From Protopterus annectens (lineage: Eukaryota > Chordata > Ceratodontiformes > Protopteridae): 64,000 nucleotides of DNA. This document shows positions 23,676 to 33,709 of the stretch, in pieces. The notes under the pieces were generated by a model. The model saw only the letters and a program-made list of their open reading frames with translations. It was not told the origin of the DNA and did not search any database. The number at the start of each line of letters is the position of its first letter. Position 1 is the first letter of the stretch. Location of the stretch: contig NC_056731.1 in the NCBI RefSeq assembly GCF_019279795.1, positions 869,860,023-869,924,022 of the forward strand. Reading direction: 5' to 3'. A program made the translations under genes and the position numbers.

Positions 23676-23773
23676 CCCAAATGTGATGACTGCAACAGTG
23701 AAACACGAAGAACATAGTAAAGTTGTGTACACTTATCATAAATGTAGATGTTCAAGTGTATTCACTGTTGCAG
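23676..23773 (+). repeat. ICR of A1
   Basis: From CCCAAATGTG to CTGTTGCAG. The junction AACAT/AGTAA at 23715/23716 joins the complement of the 5' end (ending ...AACAT) to the complement of the 3' end. It predicts the element end at 24137. Confidence 0.8.
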
Positions 23774-23904
23774 TCCTGGTTACCCTCCCTCCAGCCCCCT
23801 GACTTATATTGGCTCTACCTTTCCTTGTTGGTATATTTATTTTTTCTTGTGAATTTGCTTTTTTGATGGCATGTACCATACCATATAATTGCTTCCTGTT
23901 ATGG

Positions 23905-24137
23905 GGGCACCTGACATGTGGGGCAAGAAAAACTGATGTAAGGGCATCAGCTGCATGTTTTATACCCCTGATGACCTGACGTCATGGAAGAAGTGACAGC
24001 ATCTGATGCAGAAGTCCGAAGACTCTGGTATTCATGCCGGCTGAGGGCTACCAGCAGGTAGATAACCCAAATGTGATGACTGCAACCGTGAATACACTCA
24101 AACATCTACATTTATGGTAAGTGTACACAAGTGTACT
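23905..24137 (-). repeat. 3' terminal inverted repeat of A1
   Basis: Inverted copy of the A2 left repeat (28171-28345) with a few differences. It includes GGCACCTGACAT, the TATA/CRE pair, GGCTGAGGGCTA, CCCAAATGTGATGACTGCAA and the outer tip ending GTACT. Confidence 0.85.
23958..23984 (-). promoter_or_regulatory. CRE plus TATA box in the A1 repeat
   Basis: Read on the - strand: TGACGTCA (23977-23984), 12 nt, then TATAAAA (23958-23964). The same pair with the same spacing occurs in A2-left and both B repeats. TGACGTCA is the consensus CREB/CREM/ATF site; function here is inferred. In this 3' repeat it would drive antisense transcription into the element. Confidence 0.65.
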
Positions 24138-25900
24138 TTCTTTCTGTCATGCCTTCAGTTCCAGGTTATTAATGGAAAGGAAAAATAAGCTGATTGCGAG
24201 AGGGCTTTTAAAAGTCTCCTTTTCAGAGGCTTTAGAAGGGACTCGGAGCACCTCCAAAACTACTCAAAAATCCCCATCTTCTAGATCGGAGAAGTTGGGT
24301 AAGAGATTGTCCTCTTCTGTTCCGCACACGGAGCAAACTCAAAACTTGCCAAGGAGTCACCTTCGGACCTGAGCAGAGTTTAGTTTTCGTAATCGTTCTC
24401 CCCAGTACTGAGATCTCCTTTGCTGCAGTCAGTGAGGTCTCCCAACTCTTTCCTCTTGATCCCCCAGTTGCCTCTCAGACGACAGTGTGGAGCGGGTGGT
24501 GAGAAGACTTTTATGGACACCAGTGCTGGCCAAGATACTGTTGACTCCGACCCAGAAGGACTCTGAACTGACTATAACCACTTCCCCTTCATAGATTCCT
24601 CCTCAGAGTTTCAGAGCCAGAGTGCTTGGACCCGATTAAAGTGGAATCGTCTGTGCCAAGACCGACTCTGGGATCTTTGGGCCAGACTGTTCCAATTTCC
24701 TCTGTTCCATCTGAATTGGAGGAGTCTAGGGCCTGACGTTCTCCTGTCGGATCCAGTGAAGAGACAGATCAGACAGCTGTCTGATCCGAATCTACCTCTC
24801 GGAGCTTCGGCGTGGGTGAGCTCGGCTCTGACATCGGCCTCGTGGAGCACCACGGCCATGGTTCAGGGGAATTTTCTGGTTCCTCAGAGACAGGGACTTC
24901 CTTGGATGAGGGCCAGGGAGCTTTTGAGCTGATGAGGAAAGTGCTGTCACATCAGACTGCTCCGCTCTCTGGTCCAGGTACTCTTCCCTTTAAAGTGCCA
25001 GTGTCTATCTCAGTGCCCTCGCTTCCACCCAGGCGTGGAGACCCAGAGCCTCAGGTGGCCCCATTGGGCGAAGCAATCTCTTCCGAAACCTCTCTGGAGT
25101 ACCCCTCTGAAGGGGTCCCTCAGAAAACATTATGCAGGAGGAAGCATTTAGACTCCCTGGAGGAGTCCATCACTTCAGACATGGACCTCTGAGTCAGAAG
25201 GGTACCCCACATTCATCCTCTGAGAATATCTCCTTTGCACAGATCCTTAAACAGAACCACCCCTTCTGAGGATGAGTCAATATACCTGGAGGCTTTCGGG
25301 TCTCTCCTTCCACTTCTTGGGTGTCTCTGCTTTTCAAACAGCTATGTATTCAGTCAGGAGTGAGGCTGTCAAGATTCAGTGGAACCTGTTCCTAGGAGGC
25401 CAAATAAGTTCATCACTGCACCTTTGGAGAAGGAGTTCCTTAGTAAAGGTGTCCCAGTAGATGCTATGCTGGTGGCGGCAGCCACCAAGAAGTTGTTAGA
25501 GACTTCCATTTCTGTCCATCCACCAAACAAGGAGTCTCGTACGATGGACAGATATGGAAAGCGTATGTTTTCTTCAGCATCTTTCGCTCTTGGGTCGCTG
25601 AACTACCGACCAATTTCACTAGATTTCAGAGGGATCTCCTGAAGGAGCTAGGAGATGCCCTCCAAGGTTCTGTAGTTGCAGGGGTTTTGGATAAGGTTTC
25701 CTCCCAGCTCTCCACCTTAAACTCTGGTGAACTCTTCCATGAGGCTCATTTCATATGCAGCCGATGGAGTGAGTAGGGCAGCAGGTGCAGGAATTTCCTT
25801 GGAGACATTCCTGGATGCATTTATGTGATTTTGCAGAACCCTTTAAGTCTTCCTTTATTAACGCCCCTTTTGATGGCTTGTCCTTGTTCGGGCCAAAAAT
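24138..25900 (+). pseudogene. gag: C2 gag, 5'-truncated
   Basis: Begins at CHAFSSRLL then ERKNKLIARGLLK, just after the N-terminal Cys/His module seen in the C element (about 50010-50140). The middle is Ser/Pro/acidic and broken. Further on come a KRKH-DSLEES-TSD-D block (25140-25190), then SVHPPNKESRTMDRYGKRM (25510-25565), the conserved Gag motif. GASLFGPKI-like words lie near 25880-25905. Several frameshifts. Confidence 0.75.
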
Positions 25901-26259
25901 TAGAGAAACTCTAACCAGGTGCAGACAGGAAGGATAGTCTCTCTGCCGTTAAGAGTCAGTTTCTCCCTACCTACCAGACTTTATCCCAAAGGTCATAAGG
26001 GGTGAAAAAATGTAGTTTCTTAAGTCCTAGAGAGCCTTTCCGGATGCATGTGGTGATACCCCCCCCCCCGGGACAGAGGGGCAAGTAACAATGGAAGATG
26101 CCAACCATGCAGCAGAGGGGGTCTGCAGATCCAGGGTGACAGGGAATCCTTCCTTGGTAAGCCCTTTCAGTGCTCCTGAGGAGGCCCATCTGTCCTCCTT
26201 TGGAGGCAGTCAGGGGTAGCTTATCATTTTACCCCAATGCCTAGCTAGAAATAAAAGAC

Positions 26260-27950
26260 AAATGGGTAGAAACGGTCATATCCAGAGGCTATTACATACC
26301 CTTTTCCTTTTCCCCCTTAAAGGCAAAATCCGTCCCGGATGTTCCATCCAGTCAAAGGGATTATGCAACTTTAGAAGTTCAGAAGTTGCTAGAAAAAAGT
26401 CATCCAGATTGTCCCCACAGACCAAATTGGATTTGGAAGTTACTCAGGGTTCTTTTTAGTTCCAAAAAAGATGGGACTGGAAGCTCATTCTGCACCTCAG
26501 CAGACTAAAGTCCATAAAAAAAAAAATCAAAGTTCTGGATGGTAACAGCAATCAGTATTCCTCTTTCTTGGGGAAGACTATTGGATGTGCTCAGTAGATC
26601 TCCAGGATGCGTACTACCACATAAAAATGGACAGGCGATCCAGGAGACATTTGCACTTTTGGCTGGGTCACTACCAGTTTCAAGCTCTGCCCTTTGGTCT
26701 CACTATAGCCCCCCAGTGTGTTCACCAAATGTATGGCAGTGATTACGGCTCACTTGAGATGGCTAGGATTCTGAATGTTTCCGTATTTAGATGACTGGCT
26801 CTTGACCACCACCACCAAGCATCTACTAACAAGAGTGATAGACACCACTATTCATCTTTGCGCTTACCTAGGCATCACAGTAAATTTCGAAATCTGCCTT
26901 GTTGCCATCACAGCATATCATCTGTATAGGGGTAGACTTGGATACAAGACAAATGTTGGCCAAGCTTCCTCCCGAGAGAATTCAAACCTTACGTCATCAA
27001 GTCAAAAACCTCTTGACCAAGAAAAAAGTGCAGGTTGTTTTGAAAGTTTTGGGTACCATGTCGGCAGCAGTAACCTTGATACCATTAGCTCGTCTGCACA
27101 TGAGAATTCTTCAGTGGCTGCTGTCCTCCCAGTGGTCCATGCAGGAGCTCTCTATGTCTCACAAAATTATCATCAAAGAGTCCTGCAAGAAAGATCTGTG
27201 TTGGTGGCTCCATTCAACTCGGGTGACCTTGCGCTGACTGTCTTTCCACAACCAGTAGCCACAGTAACCATGGATGATTCCCAGATAGGGTGTGGGGGGC
27301 ATTATCTGGGAAAGACTGTCCAGGGTGTTTGGCAGAATCATGAGATCCACTTGCATATCAACGTCCTAGAGATGAAAGCGGTGCTGTTGGCGTTGCAGGC
27401 ATTCCTGGTCTCCCTTCCACTAGGAACGATTGAATTACAAACAGACAGCATGTCAGTGGTGTGGTACATAAACAAGGAGGAACCAGATTTTGTTCCTTTC
27501 TGTCGAGAGGCCCAAAGAGTATGGCATTGAGGAGTCTCTTCCCAACGTTTTCTAACAGCAGTGCACATCCTGGGGAAATCCAGCATGATAGCGGACAAAC
27601 TCATCAGGGCAATTCTGATGCCTCAAGAGTGGTCCCTAAAACCAGAGATAGCGGATTTGATCTTCCGAAAGTGAGGCCAACCTTCCTGCGATCTCTTTGC
27701 CACGTCCATGAATACCAAGTGCAGCAGCTGTTTTGAGCTGACCCCCCTCCCCGAGGAGTCACCAAGGGACTCACTTGTACACAATTGGCTCCAGGTCTCC
27801 TCTATGCTCTTCCCCCATTTCCCTTGATCCCCAAACTCATTCAGAAAGCCAGCACATTGGGAATCAGTTTGATACTCATCTCTCCATACTGGCCTCGTCA
27901 TATTTGGTTTCCCTTCCTATGGCCCCATCTCCAAGAGGAGGCATGGATTC
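26260..27950 (+). pseudogene. pol: C2 RT, RNase H and methylase-like region
   Basis: RT: SVDLQDAYYHIKMDRRSRRH near 26590, ALPFGLTIAP near 26685, then FPYLDDWLLT at 26776-26805 with the catalytic YLDD intact. RNase H: VTMDDSQIGCGGHYLGKTVQG, LHINVLEMKAVLLALQAF, TDSMSVVWYINK (27260-27475). The methylase-like segment has LLYALPPFPLIPK and LISPYWPRHIWFP (27790-27910). Frame changes near 26530, 26770, 27000 and 27480 make it a pseudogene, although most catalytic residues survive. Confidence 0.85.
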
Positions 27951-27969
27951 TTGACCCAGTTCCAGACCT

Positions 27970-28170
27970 GATTCATTCTTCAGGGATGCTCCAGCTATCA
28001 AATTCATACCCTCAAGTTGCAGATTGGCTGCTCCACTTCCGCACATAGCCAGGTTTCCTGATATTCCCCCTGCAGTGAAACACATTTTGATTTTGTCTCA
28101 TAAGGCTTTAACTAGAAAATTATATTCTTGTAATTGGAAAAAATGTTCCTGTTGGGCTTTGAACAACCAC
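27970..28170 (+). pseudogene. C2 tyrosine recombinase, first part
   Basis: The SAM-like N-terminal part reads ILSHKALTRKLYS then NWKKCSCWALNNH, matching ILSSDHKSATKKLYS and WKRFAIWAQL of the C element. The gene stops at 28170 because A2 is inserted and continues at 33710. Confidence 0.75.
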
Positions 28171-28345
28171 ATTGATCTTCGTGTCTCACTGTTGCAGTCA
28201 TCACATTTGGGTTATCTGCTTGCAGTAGCCCTCAGTCGGCCTCATTAACAGAGTCTTGGGTCCTGCATCGGTTACTGTCCCTTCCGTGACGTCAGGTCGT
28301 CAGGGGTATAAAACATGCAGCTGACCCCATTACATCAGTCTTTCT
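28171..28345 (+). repeat. 5' terminal inverted repeat of A2
   Basis: Pairs with 33500-33709 inverted. Shared blocks include GCAGTCATCACATTTGGGTT, GTAGCCCTCAG-CGGCCT, AGTCTTGGGTCCTGC and TATAAAACATGCAG. It contains the CRE/TATA pair, which the right copy has partly lost. Confidence 0.85.
28287..28313 (+). promoter_or_regulatory. CRE plus TATA promoter of A2
   Basis: TGACGTCA at 28287-28294, 12 nt, then TATAAAA at 28307-28313. It points into gag. Transcription would be expected about 25-30 nt downstream, leaving roughly 150 nt before the gag ATG at 28488. TATA function is inferred from position. Confidence 0.7.
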
Positions 28346-28487
28346 TGCCATGCGGTGCCCAAAGCAGAAGCAGTTTGCAAGTGCCGGTCGGCCGACTCCT
28401 GAAATTTTCCTTTTCAAGTTTCAGAACCGAAGTCTTCAACTAAAAGCCAAGTACCCCGTTGGGGAAACTTTTTCTTGCTCTAAACCG

Positions 28488-30270
28488 ATGTCAGTAAAAG
28501 TAAATAATTGTATTACTTGTGGAAAGCAAATGCCTCATAAAGATTTTAATTCGTTCTGTATTCCTTGCCTAGGCCCTGACCACGACGTACCTCGCTGTAA
28601 GTTTTGTGCCTTATTTAAACCACAAGCTATCCATCGGTATATTTTCACCTCTAAATATTTTGGTGCTCAGTTCAATTATCCTGATAGGTCTTCGGTAAGC
28701 CATCCAACTACCGACATTCCAAAAAAACCCAAAGTTAAAGACAGAGACAGGCCGCCTATGTACAAAGCTGCAGACGACGCTCCTGAGCTAGTCGCCAGTT
28801 TGCCGGTTCTCAGTGAGGTGCTTTTGCAGCCACTGATACCCGCTACTTCAGATTCGCAGGCCTCTACTGAGACCCATTCGGAGTCTGGTATGCTGCGAGA
28901 TGCTTCAACTGTGGATCCTGCGGATGTCTCTACCTTGGATGGGTCCGGAGCCGCTGTGCAGGCACCGGCTTCTGAGGGTATATTCAGGCCTACAGACTTG
29001 CATATTAAACTGACGCCATCTTCTTCTTTAAGGCCTAAAACTCAAACCATGCCTGAAAAACTGACGCCCAGACAGCATGGTCAGGCCTGTATGCTTAAAA
29101 AACAAGTAAGAATGGCTGAAGACCTTATTACTTCAATCAGGGGAAGCCAGCCTCCCCTTAGAGACCTAGGCTTGAGTTTGTTTATGATACTTTTGACCAG
29201 GATTCTGAATTTTCTTTCCTCTGATGAACAGGATTTACCTTTATCTACCTATGAGGATTCTGATGCTGAGGACTCTTATTCCCTTTGCTCAACCCCCCCA
29301 GAGGATTTCTCTTTTGGTGAAACCTTGCATACTCTCTGGGAGCATTTTTGTTGGGAAAGTCAGGATTTCTCTGATTCTAAAAAGAGGCTTGGGAATTTCT
29401 TACTCCCGCCCCAGCATAGGACTTTAGCCATACCCTCCTGTACTAGACATTGTTGATGATGCCTTTTTGGAATCTATCTTGGCCCCTGACTCTTTACCTC
29501 CTGCTCCCAGAAAACCTGATAGATATTACAGAGTGCCTGACTCTCTCAAGTTCCTTTTTAAAAATTCTACTGCGGATCCTGAGACCATTTCACAGGGACC
29601 CAAGGGCATTAAAGCTACTGCTGCCAAAAATCCTACCCCCTCTGATAGAAACTCCAGGGTGCTGGATAGATGTGGTAAGAAGGTATACACTTCTGCAACT
29701 TTGATCATTAGGGCCTTAAACTGCCAGTTTCATATGTTAAAGTATCAGCAGCATGTTATTGGATTGCTTAAACAGAAAATGATGTTGATTCCTGATTGTG
29801 CTGAAAATAAGGATTTACAGGATTTACTGCATTCAGCTGAACAAGTTGGAAAACATACTTTGCAATGTGGTTTTGATTCACTAGAGGCATCTTGCAGGGC
29901 TGCTGTAGCTGGGTCTGTACTTAGAAGGCATGCTTGGCTTAAGGAGCAATCCTTACCAGATCATGTTAAAGCAAAATTACTGGATGCTCCCTTAAACCTG
30001 GACCCCTGTTTGGCAACAAGGCAGCAGAAGTTCTTTAAAAGATGTAGGAAAAAGCTAAATCTATACAAACTGTTAAAGATTTTTTACAAGTACAACCTCG
30101 AAGGTTTAGTAGGCATTGGCCTTCCAAGAATTGGTCCTTTCCTGCCTTTTCCAGACCTTCTCAGTCCAAACCCAGATCCAGCAGAGCTCCCAGACTTCAG
30201 TCCCAGGGTACACACAGGACTAAGCAGTGGAGGGGTCTCCACTTCCAAATCTGGGAGTAATAAAACTCCC
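28488..30270 (+). pseudogene. gag: A2 gag
   Basis: Start chosen at 28488 because this ATG is conserved in B (55669), whereas the in-frame ATG at 28350 is not. Residues 6-50 hold the module CITCGKQ, CIPCLG-x-x-H, then CKFC, a likely zinc-binding C2-C2HC arrangement. Ser/Pro-rich and acidic middle. The conserved C-terminal half reads KPDRYYRVPDSLKFLF, QGPKGIKA, SRVLDRCGKK and LRRHAWLKEQSLPDH. A one-base insertion near 29430 (in the PPVLDIVDD block) splits the gene, and another shift occurs near 30005. Gag packages element RNA. Confidence 0.85.
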
Positions 30271-32143
30271 CCCATGGTAAACTGTCTCAATGACTTCTTT
30301 TTAAAACTTCCAAGCACTTCTCAACTGACTGTCCCTTTGGGGGGAAAGATTGCTCTTCATGCAAAGAGCTGGAAACTCGTTACCCAGGACAAATGGGTTT
30401 TAAATAGTGTCCCAGGGATACAGATTTCACTTCCACACATTACCTGCACCAAGCGGGTGGCCGGATCTGCCCCAAATCGGTGGGCAGAGTCCCAAAAGCA
30501 AGTACTTTCTCTCTCAAGCATTGGGGCTATTCAATCAGTACCAGAAGAGGAAAAGGGACAAGGTTTCTACTTGAGACTTTTCCTGGTACCCAGGAAAGAC
30601 AATTCATGGCGTCCTATCCTGGACCTGTCTACTCTAAACACCTTTTTGGTGATTCCAAAATTCAAGATGCTGAGTCTTCACCAGTTGCTCCCTATGCTAG
30701 GCAAAAATGCCTGGTTGGCAACACTAGATTTAAAGGAAGCGTACTTGCACATCCCAGTCAGGGAATCTTGCAGAAGATACCTACGTTTCAAAGCAGGCTA
30801 CATGCACTATCAGTTCTCTGCACTGCCCCTTTGCTTATCTACTGCGCACAGGGTATTCACAAAGTGCCTAGCTCCAGCCATTGCATTTTGCAGGCAAAGA
30901 AATATTCAAATATACCCATACCTGGACGATTGTCTAATTCACGCAGAAAACCAGGACATACTTTTGATTCATCTGGCCTTTGTACAAAGGGTGCTAACTT
31001 GTCTGTGGTACACCATAAACGAAAAAAAATCACACCTGGTACCCTGTCAACAAATTATATTCCTTCCCAGAAGGCTTTCCTCACACCATAGACATAAATT
31101 TGACAACTTACTTCAAACAAGTGGCCACAAAAACCCTGCTATCTGCAAGGCCAATATTACAAGCTTTGGGGTTCATGGCCTCCTGCATTCTTCTAATTCC
31201 ATATGCAAGACTGCATATGAGGAAACTACAGTGGTATCTAAAAAGCCTATGGTGTCAACATTCTCAGGATCCAGAAGCAATGATTCCTGTCATACCTTGC
31301 CTATGCCTAGAGTTCCTTTGGTGGGCAGAGGCCTGCCACCAAAGCAAGGGACTACCATTCACACTACCCCCTACCACCCAAACCCTAACAGACGCATCAC
31401 ACTATGCGTGGGGGGCTCACCTGTCATGGAAATGCATTCAGGGCAAATGGAACCCAAGTCAAATGCACCTGCATATCAGTCAAAAAGAAATGTTAGCTGT
31501 ACAGAATGCTCGGACAGCCTTCAAGGACCACATTCTTCCAGGACAATTAATGGTAAAGACGGACACCACCACTGTTATGTGGTACATAAACAAGCAGGGG
31601 TGGGGGGGTACACATTCTTACCCCCTATGCAGACTAGCCATGGCATTGTGGAACACAGCCTTGAGCTACCAAGTGCATCTACAGGCTCAATTCCTGCCAG
31701 GAAAACTAAATACCCTGGCAGACAAACTAAGCAGAAACCTCATGGACCAACATGAGTTTAAACTGGAACCAAGGATTTTCAACATGTTGACAAGCAAATG
31801 GGGGAGCCCAGATATAGACCTGTTTACCTCCCCCCAGAACTATCAATTGGACACATTTTGCACAAGGACTCCCAACAAACAAGCTTGGAAAGTGGATGCT
31901 CTGTCCTTCAGCTGGAAAAACCTATCAGTTTATGCCTTTCCTCCTCTGCTCTCCAAAGTACTACTAAAGATCAAACAAGACAAACCAAGGATGATTTTGA
32001 TTGCACCAGACTGGTCACGCCAACACTGGTGTACCCCCTCTTGTGCAGTGTGTCATTGTTGGCCCCATGGCACCTGCCTCAGACTCGTACCCTACTGTCT
32101 CAGCAGGAGAACCAGATTCTGCACCCTCCGCTTCAAACACTGA
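30270..32143 (+). pseudogene. pol: A2 RT, RNase H and methylase-like polyprotein
   Basis: RT: FLVPRKDNSWRPILDLS, LATLDLKEAYLHIPV, FSALPLCLSTAHRVF (two changes from the usual FGLSTAP) and YLDDCLIHA with both catalytic Asp (30920-30945). A deletion near 31065 removes about 25 bases and shifts the frame before RNase H. RNase H (31380-31740): LTDASHYAWG, HISQKEMLAVQNA, VKTDTTTVMWYINKQG. An extra G run near 31595 disrupts it slightly. Methylase-like part (31810-32030): PDIDLFTSPQNYQLD, VDALSFSWKNLSVYAFPPL, ILIAPDWSRQHW. Its frame overlaps the start of the recombinase frame by 143 bases. Confidence 0.9.
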
Positions 32144-33188
32144 ACCTAGCAGCCTGGCTAATTACCTACTCTCACCTTTACCATCCATCAGTAAACCAGT
32201 GATGGATATCATTTTAGAGGCAAGGAGGCCTAGTACTAGAAAATCTTATGCTGAAAAATGGAAAAGATTCTGTGCCTGGATCCATTCTCAAGGGATGAGC
32301 ACAGCAGTGCCCAATTTACCTCATATTTTACAATACTTAACTGAGATGCTTCACAAGGGCCTGTCTTTCTCCTCCATCAAAATTAACGCCTCAGCCATTT
32401 CAGCTCATTATAACACAGTACCTCCCCTCTCCTCTCATCCACTGCTCAAGCAGTTCCTTAGAGGGGCCAAAAATTTATGACCACCCAGGAGAGCTCCAAC
32501 TCCAGACTGGGATCTTAACTTTGTATTGGAGAAACTCACTCTTCATCCTTTCGAGCCTGCTGCTACTGCAGACTTAAAATTCCTTTCTTGGAAAACAGCT
32601 TTCTTTTTAGCAATCACTTCAGCAGGAAGGGTATCTGAATTTCAGGCCCTCATGGCAGTGGAGCCTTTCATCATCTTTCATGCGGACAGGGTGTCCCTCA
32701 GGACCAATCTTTCTTTCATGCCCATGGTGGTATTCAGTGTGGTCCTTAATCAGTCCATTCATTTGCCAACCTTCTTTCCTAATCCACAGAACAAAAGGGA
32801 ACGGATACTGCACTCCTTAGATGTGCACAGACAACTTAGATTCTACTTGGACAGGACTAAACCTCAAAGGAAATCTGACCAACTGCTGGTGACATTTGCT
32901 GCAGGGGCAGAGGGGAAGGTTATTTCAAAGCAAACCATTTCCAAATGGATAGGCCATTGCATTCATTTCTGCTACAAGCACCATGGTAAACCTGTCGCAC
33001 AAGGGGATCAGACCCCAATCAACCAGGGCTGCATTTACCTCTACAGCCTTTCTCAGAGGTGTCCCTACCAGGGGCATCCTAGAAGCTGCTACCTGGAGTT
33101 CTGTACATACTTTCACCAAACATTACCATCTGCCACATCTCTAAATCCAGAGCTCGCTTTGCCACTGCAGTCTTGCAGGGCCTTATAG
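32001..33188 (+). pseudogene. A2 tyrosine recombinase
   Basis: Frame is +1 relative to the methylase-like frame it overlaps. N-terminal core-binding part: ILEARRPSTRKSYAEKWKR (about 32208-32270). Catalytic part: TSAGRVSEFQALM (32625-32655) keeps the catalytic Arg before VSE. The HSTR box reads QSTR (about 33014-33025), so the catalytic His is Gln. KHYH near 33117 keeps the Tyr but in a shifted frame. A stop at 32478-32480 and a frameshift near 33000 complete the damage. The enzyme would insert the circular cDNA. Confidence 0.85.
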
Positions 33189-33241
33189 CCGGTCCTAATG
33201 CTATCTAAATTCCTTCTCCCATCCTTAGCTTTGGGAATCTA

Positions 33242-33339
33242 CCCAAATGTGATGACTGCAGCAATGAAACACGAAGAACATAGTACAGTTGTGTACATTC
33301 TACATAAATGTAGATGTTCGAGAGTATTCACTGTTGCAG
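33242..33339 (+). repeat. ICR of A2
   Basis: CCCAAATGTG...CTGTTGCAG. The join AACAT/AGTAC lies at 33281/33282. Its two halves are complementary to the outer tips at 28171 and 33709. Confidence 0.85.
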
Positions 33340-33499
33340 TCCTGGTTACCCTCCCTCCAGCCCCCTTACTTCTTTTGGCTATACCTCTACTCTCCTTTAC
33401 TATGCTCAAAAGCTTTTTGGTGTATTTGCTTTTTTGTTGGAGGTACAACCTTGTATATTTATAGATTTAATTGCTTCCCATTAGGAGGGCACCTGACAT

Positions 33500-33709
33500 C
33501 TGGGGCAAGAAAAACTGATGTAATGCCGCCGGCTGCATGTTTTATACACCTGACGATCGGAAGAAGGGACAGCAGCCGACGCAGGACCCAAGACTTTGTT
33601 AATCAGGCCGGCTGAGGGCTACTGCATGCAGATAACCCAAATGTGATGACTGCAACAGTGAATATATTCTAACATCTACATTTTTATGGTACATGTACAC
33701 AACTGTACT
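33500..33709 (-). repeat. 3' terminal inverted repeat of A2
   Basis: Inverted partner of 28171-28345. The TATA box is kept (33540-33546, - strand) but about 10 bases including most of the CRE are deleted relative to the left copy, so the two repeats of this element have diverged. Confidence 0.85.

Larger units (their letters stand above)
19324..24137 (+). mobile_element. DIRS-type retrotransposon A1, 5'-truncated
   Basis: An A-type element starting mid-gag at the end of the CT tract and running through Gag, RT, RNase H, methylase-like segment, recombinase, ICR (23676-23773) and 3' terminal repeat. The 3' end at 24137 (GTACT) is predicted by the ICR. It is closely similar to A2 along its whole length. 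The 5' repeat and the first part of gag are missing. A palindromic insertion interrupts the recombinase gene. Confidence 0.9.
28171..33709 (+). mobile_element. DIRS-type retrotransposon A2, full length
   Basis: A complete 5.54-kb A-type element inserted in the recombinase gene of C2. Left end about 28171 (ATTGATCTTCGTG, expected ATGTTCTTCGTG from its ICR), right end 33709 (ACTGTACT). Order: inverted repeat, gag, RT/RNase H/methylase-like, recombinase, ICR, inverted repeat. There is no target duplication, as expected for recombinase-mediated insertion. Several frameshifts and one nonsense mutation. Confidence 0.9.

Noticed and set aside
23676-23773. ICRs considered as LTRs or as target duplications
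   Set aside because: They occur once per element, inside it, and equal the two ends joined in inverse, which is the DIRS arrangement, not direct LTRs.
31600-31612. G runs here and at 1022, 5698, 12617, 35157 and 45584 considered as G-quadruplex signals
   Set aside because: Single homopolymer runs without the spaced pattern; in coding remnants they coincide with frameshifts and may be sequencing slippage.
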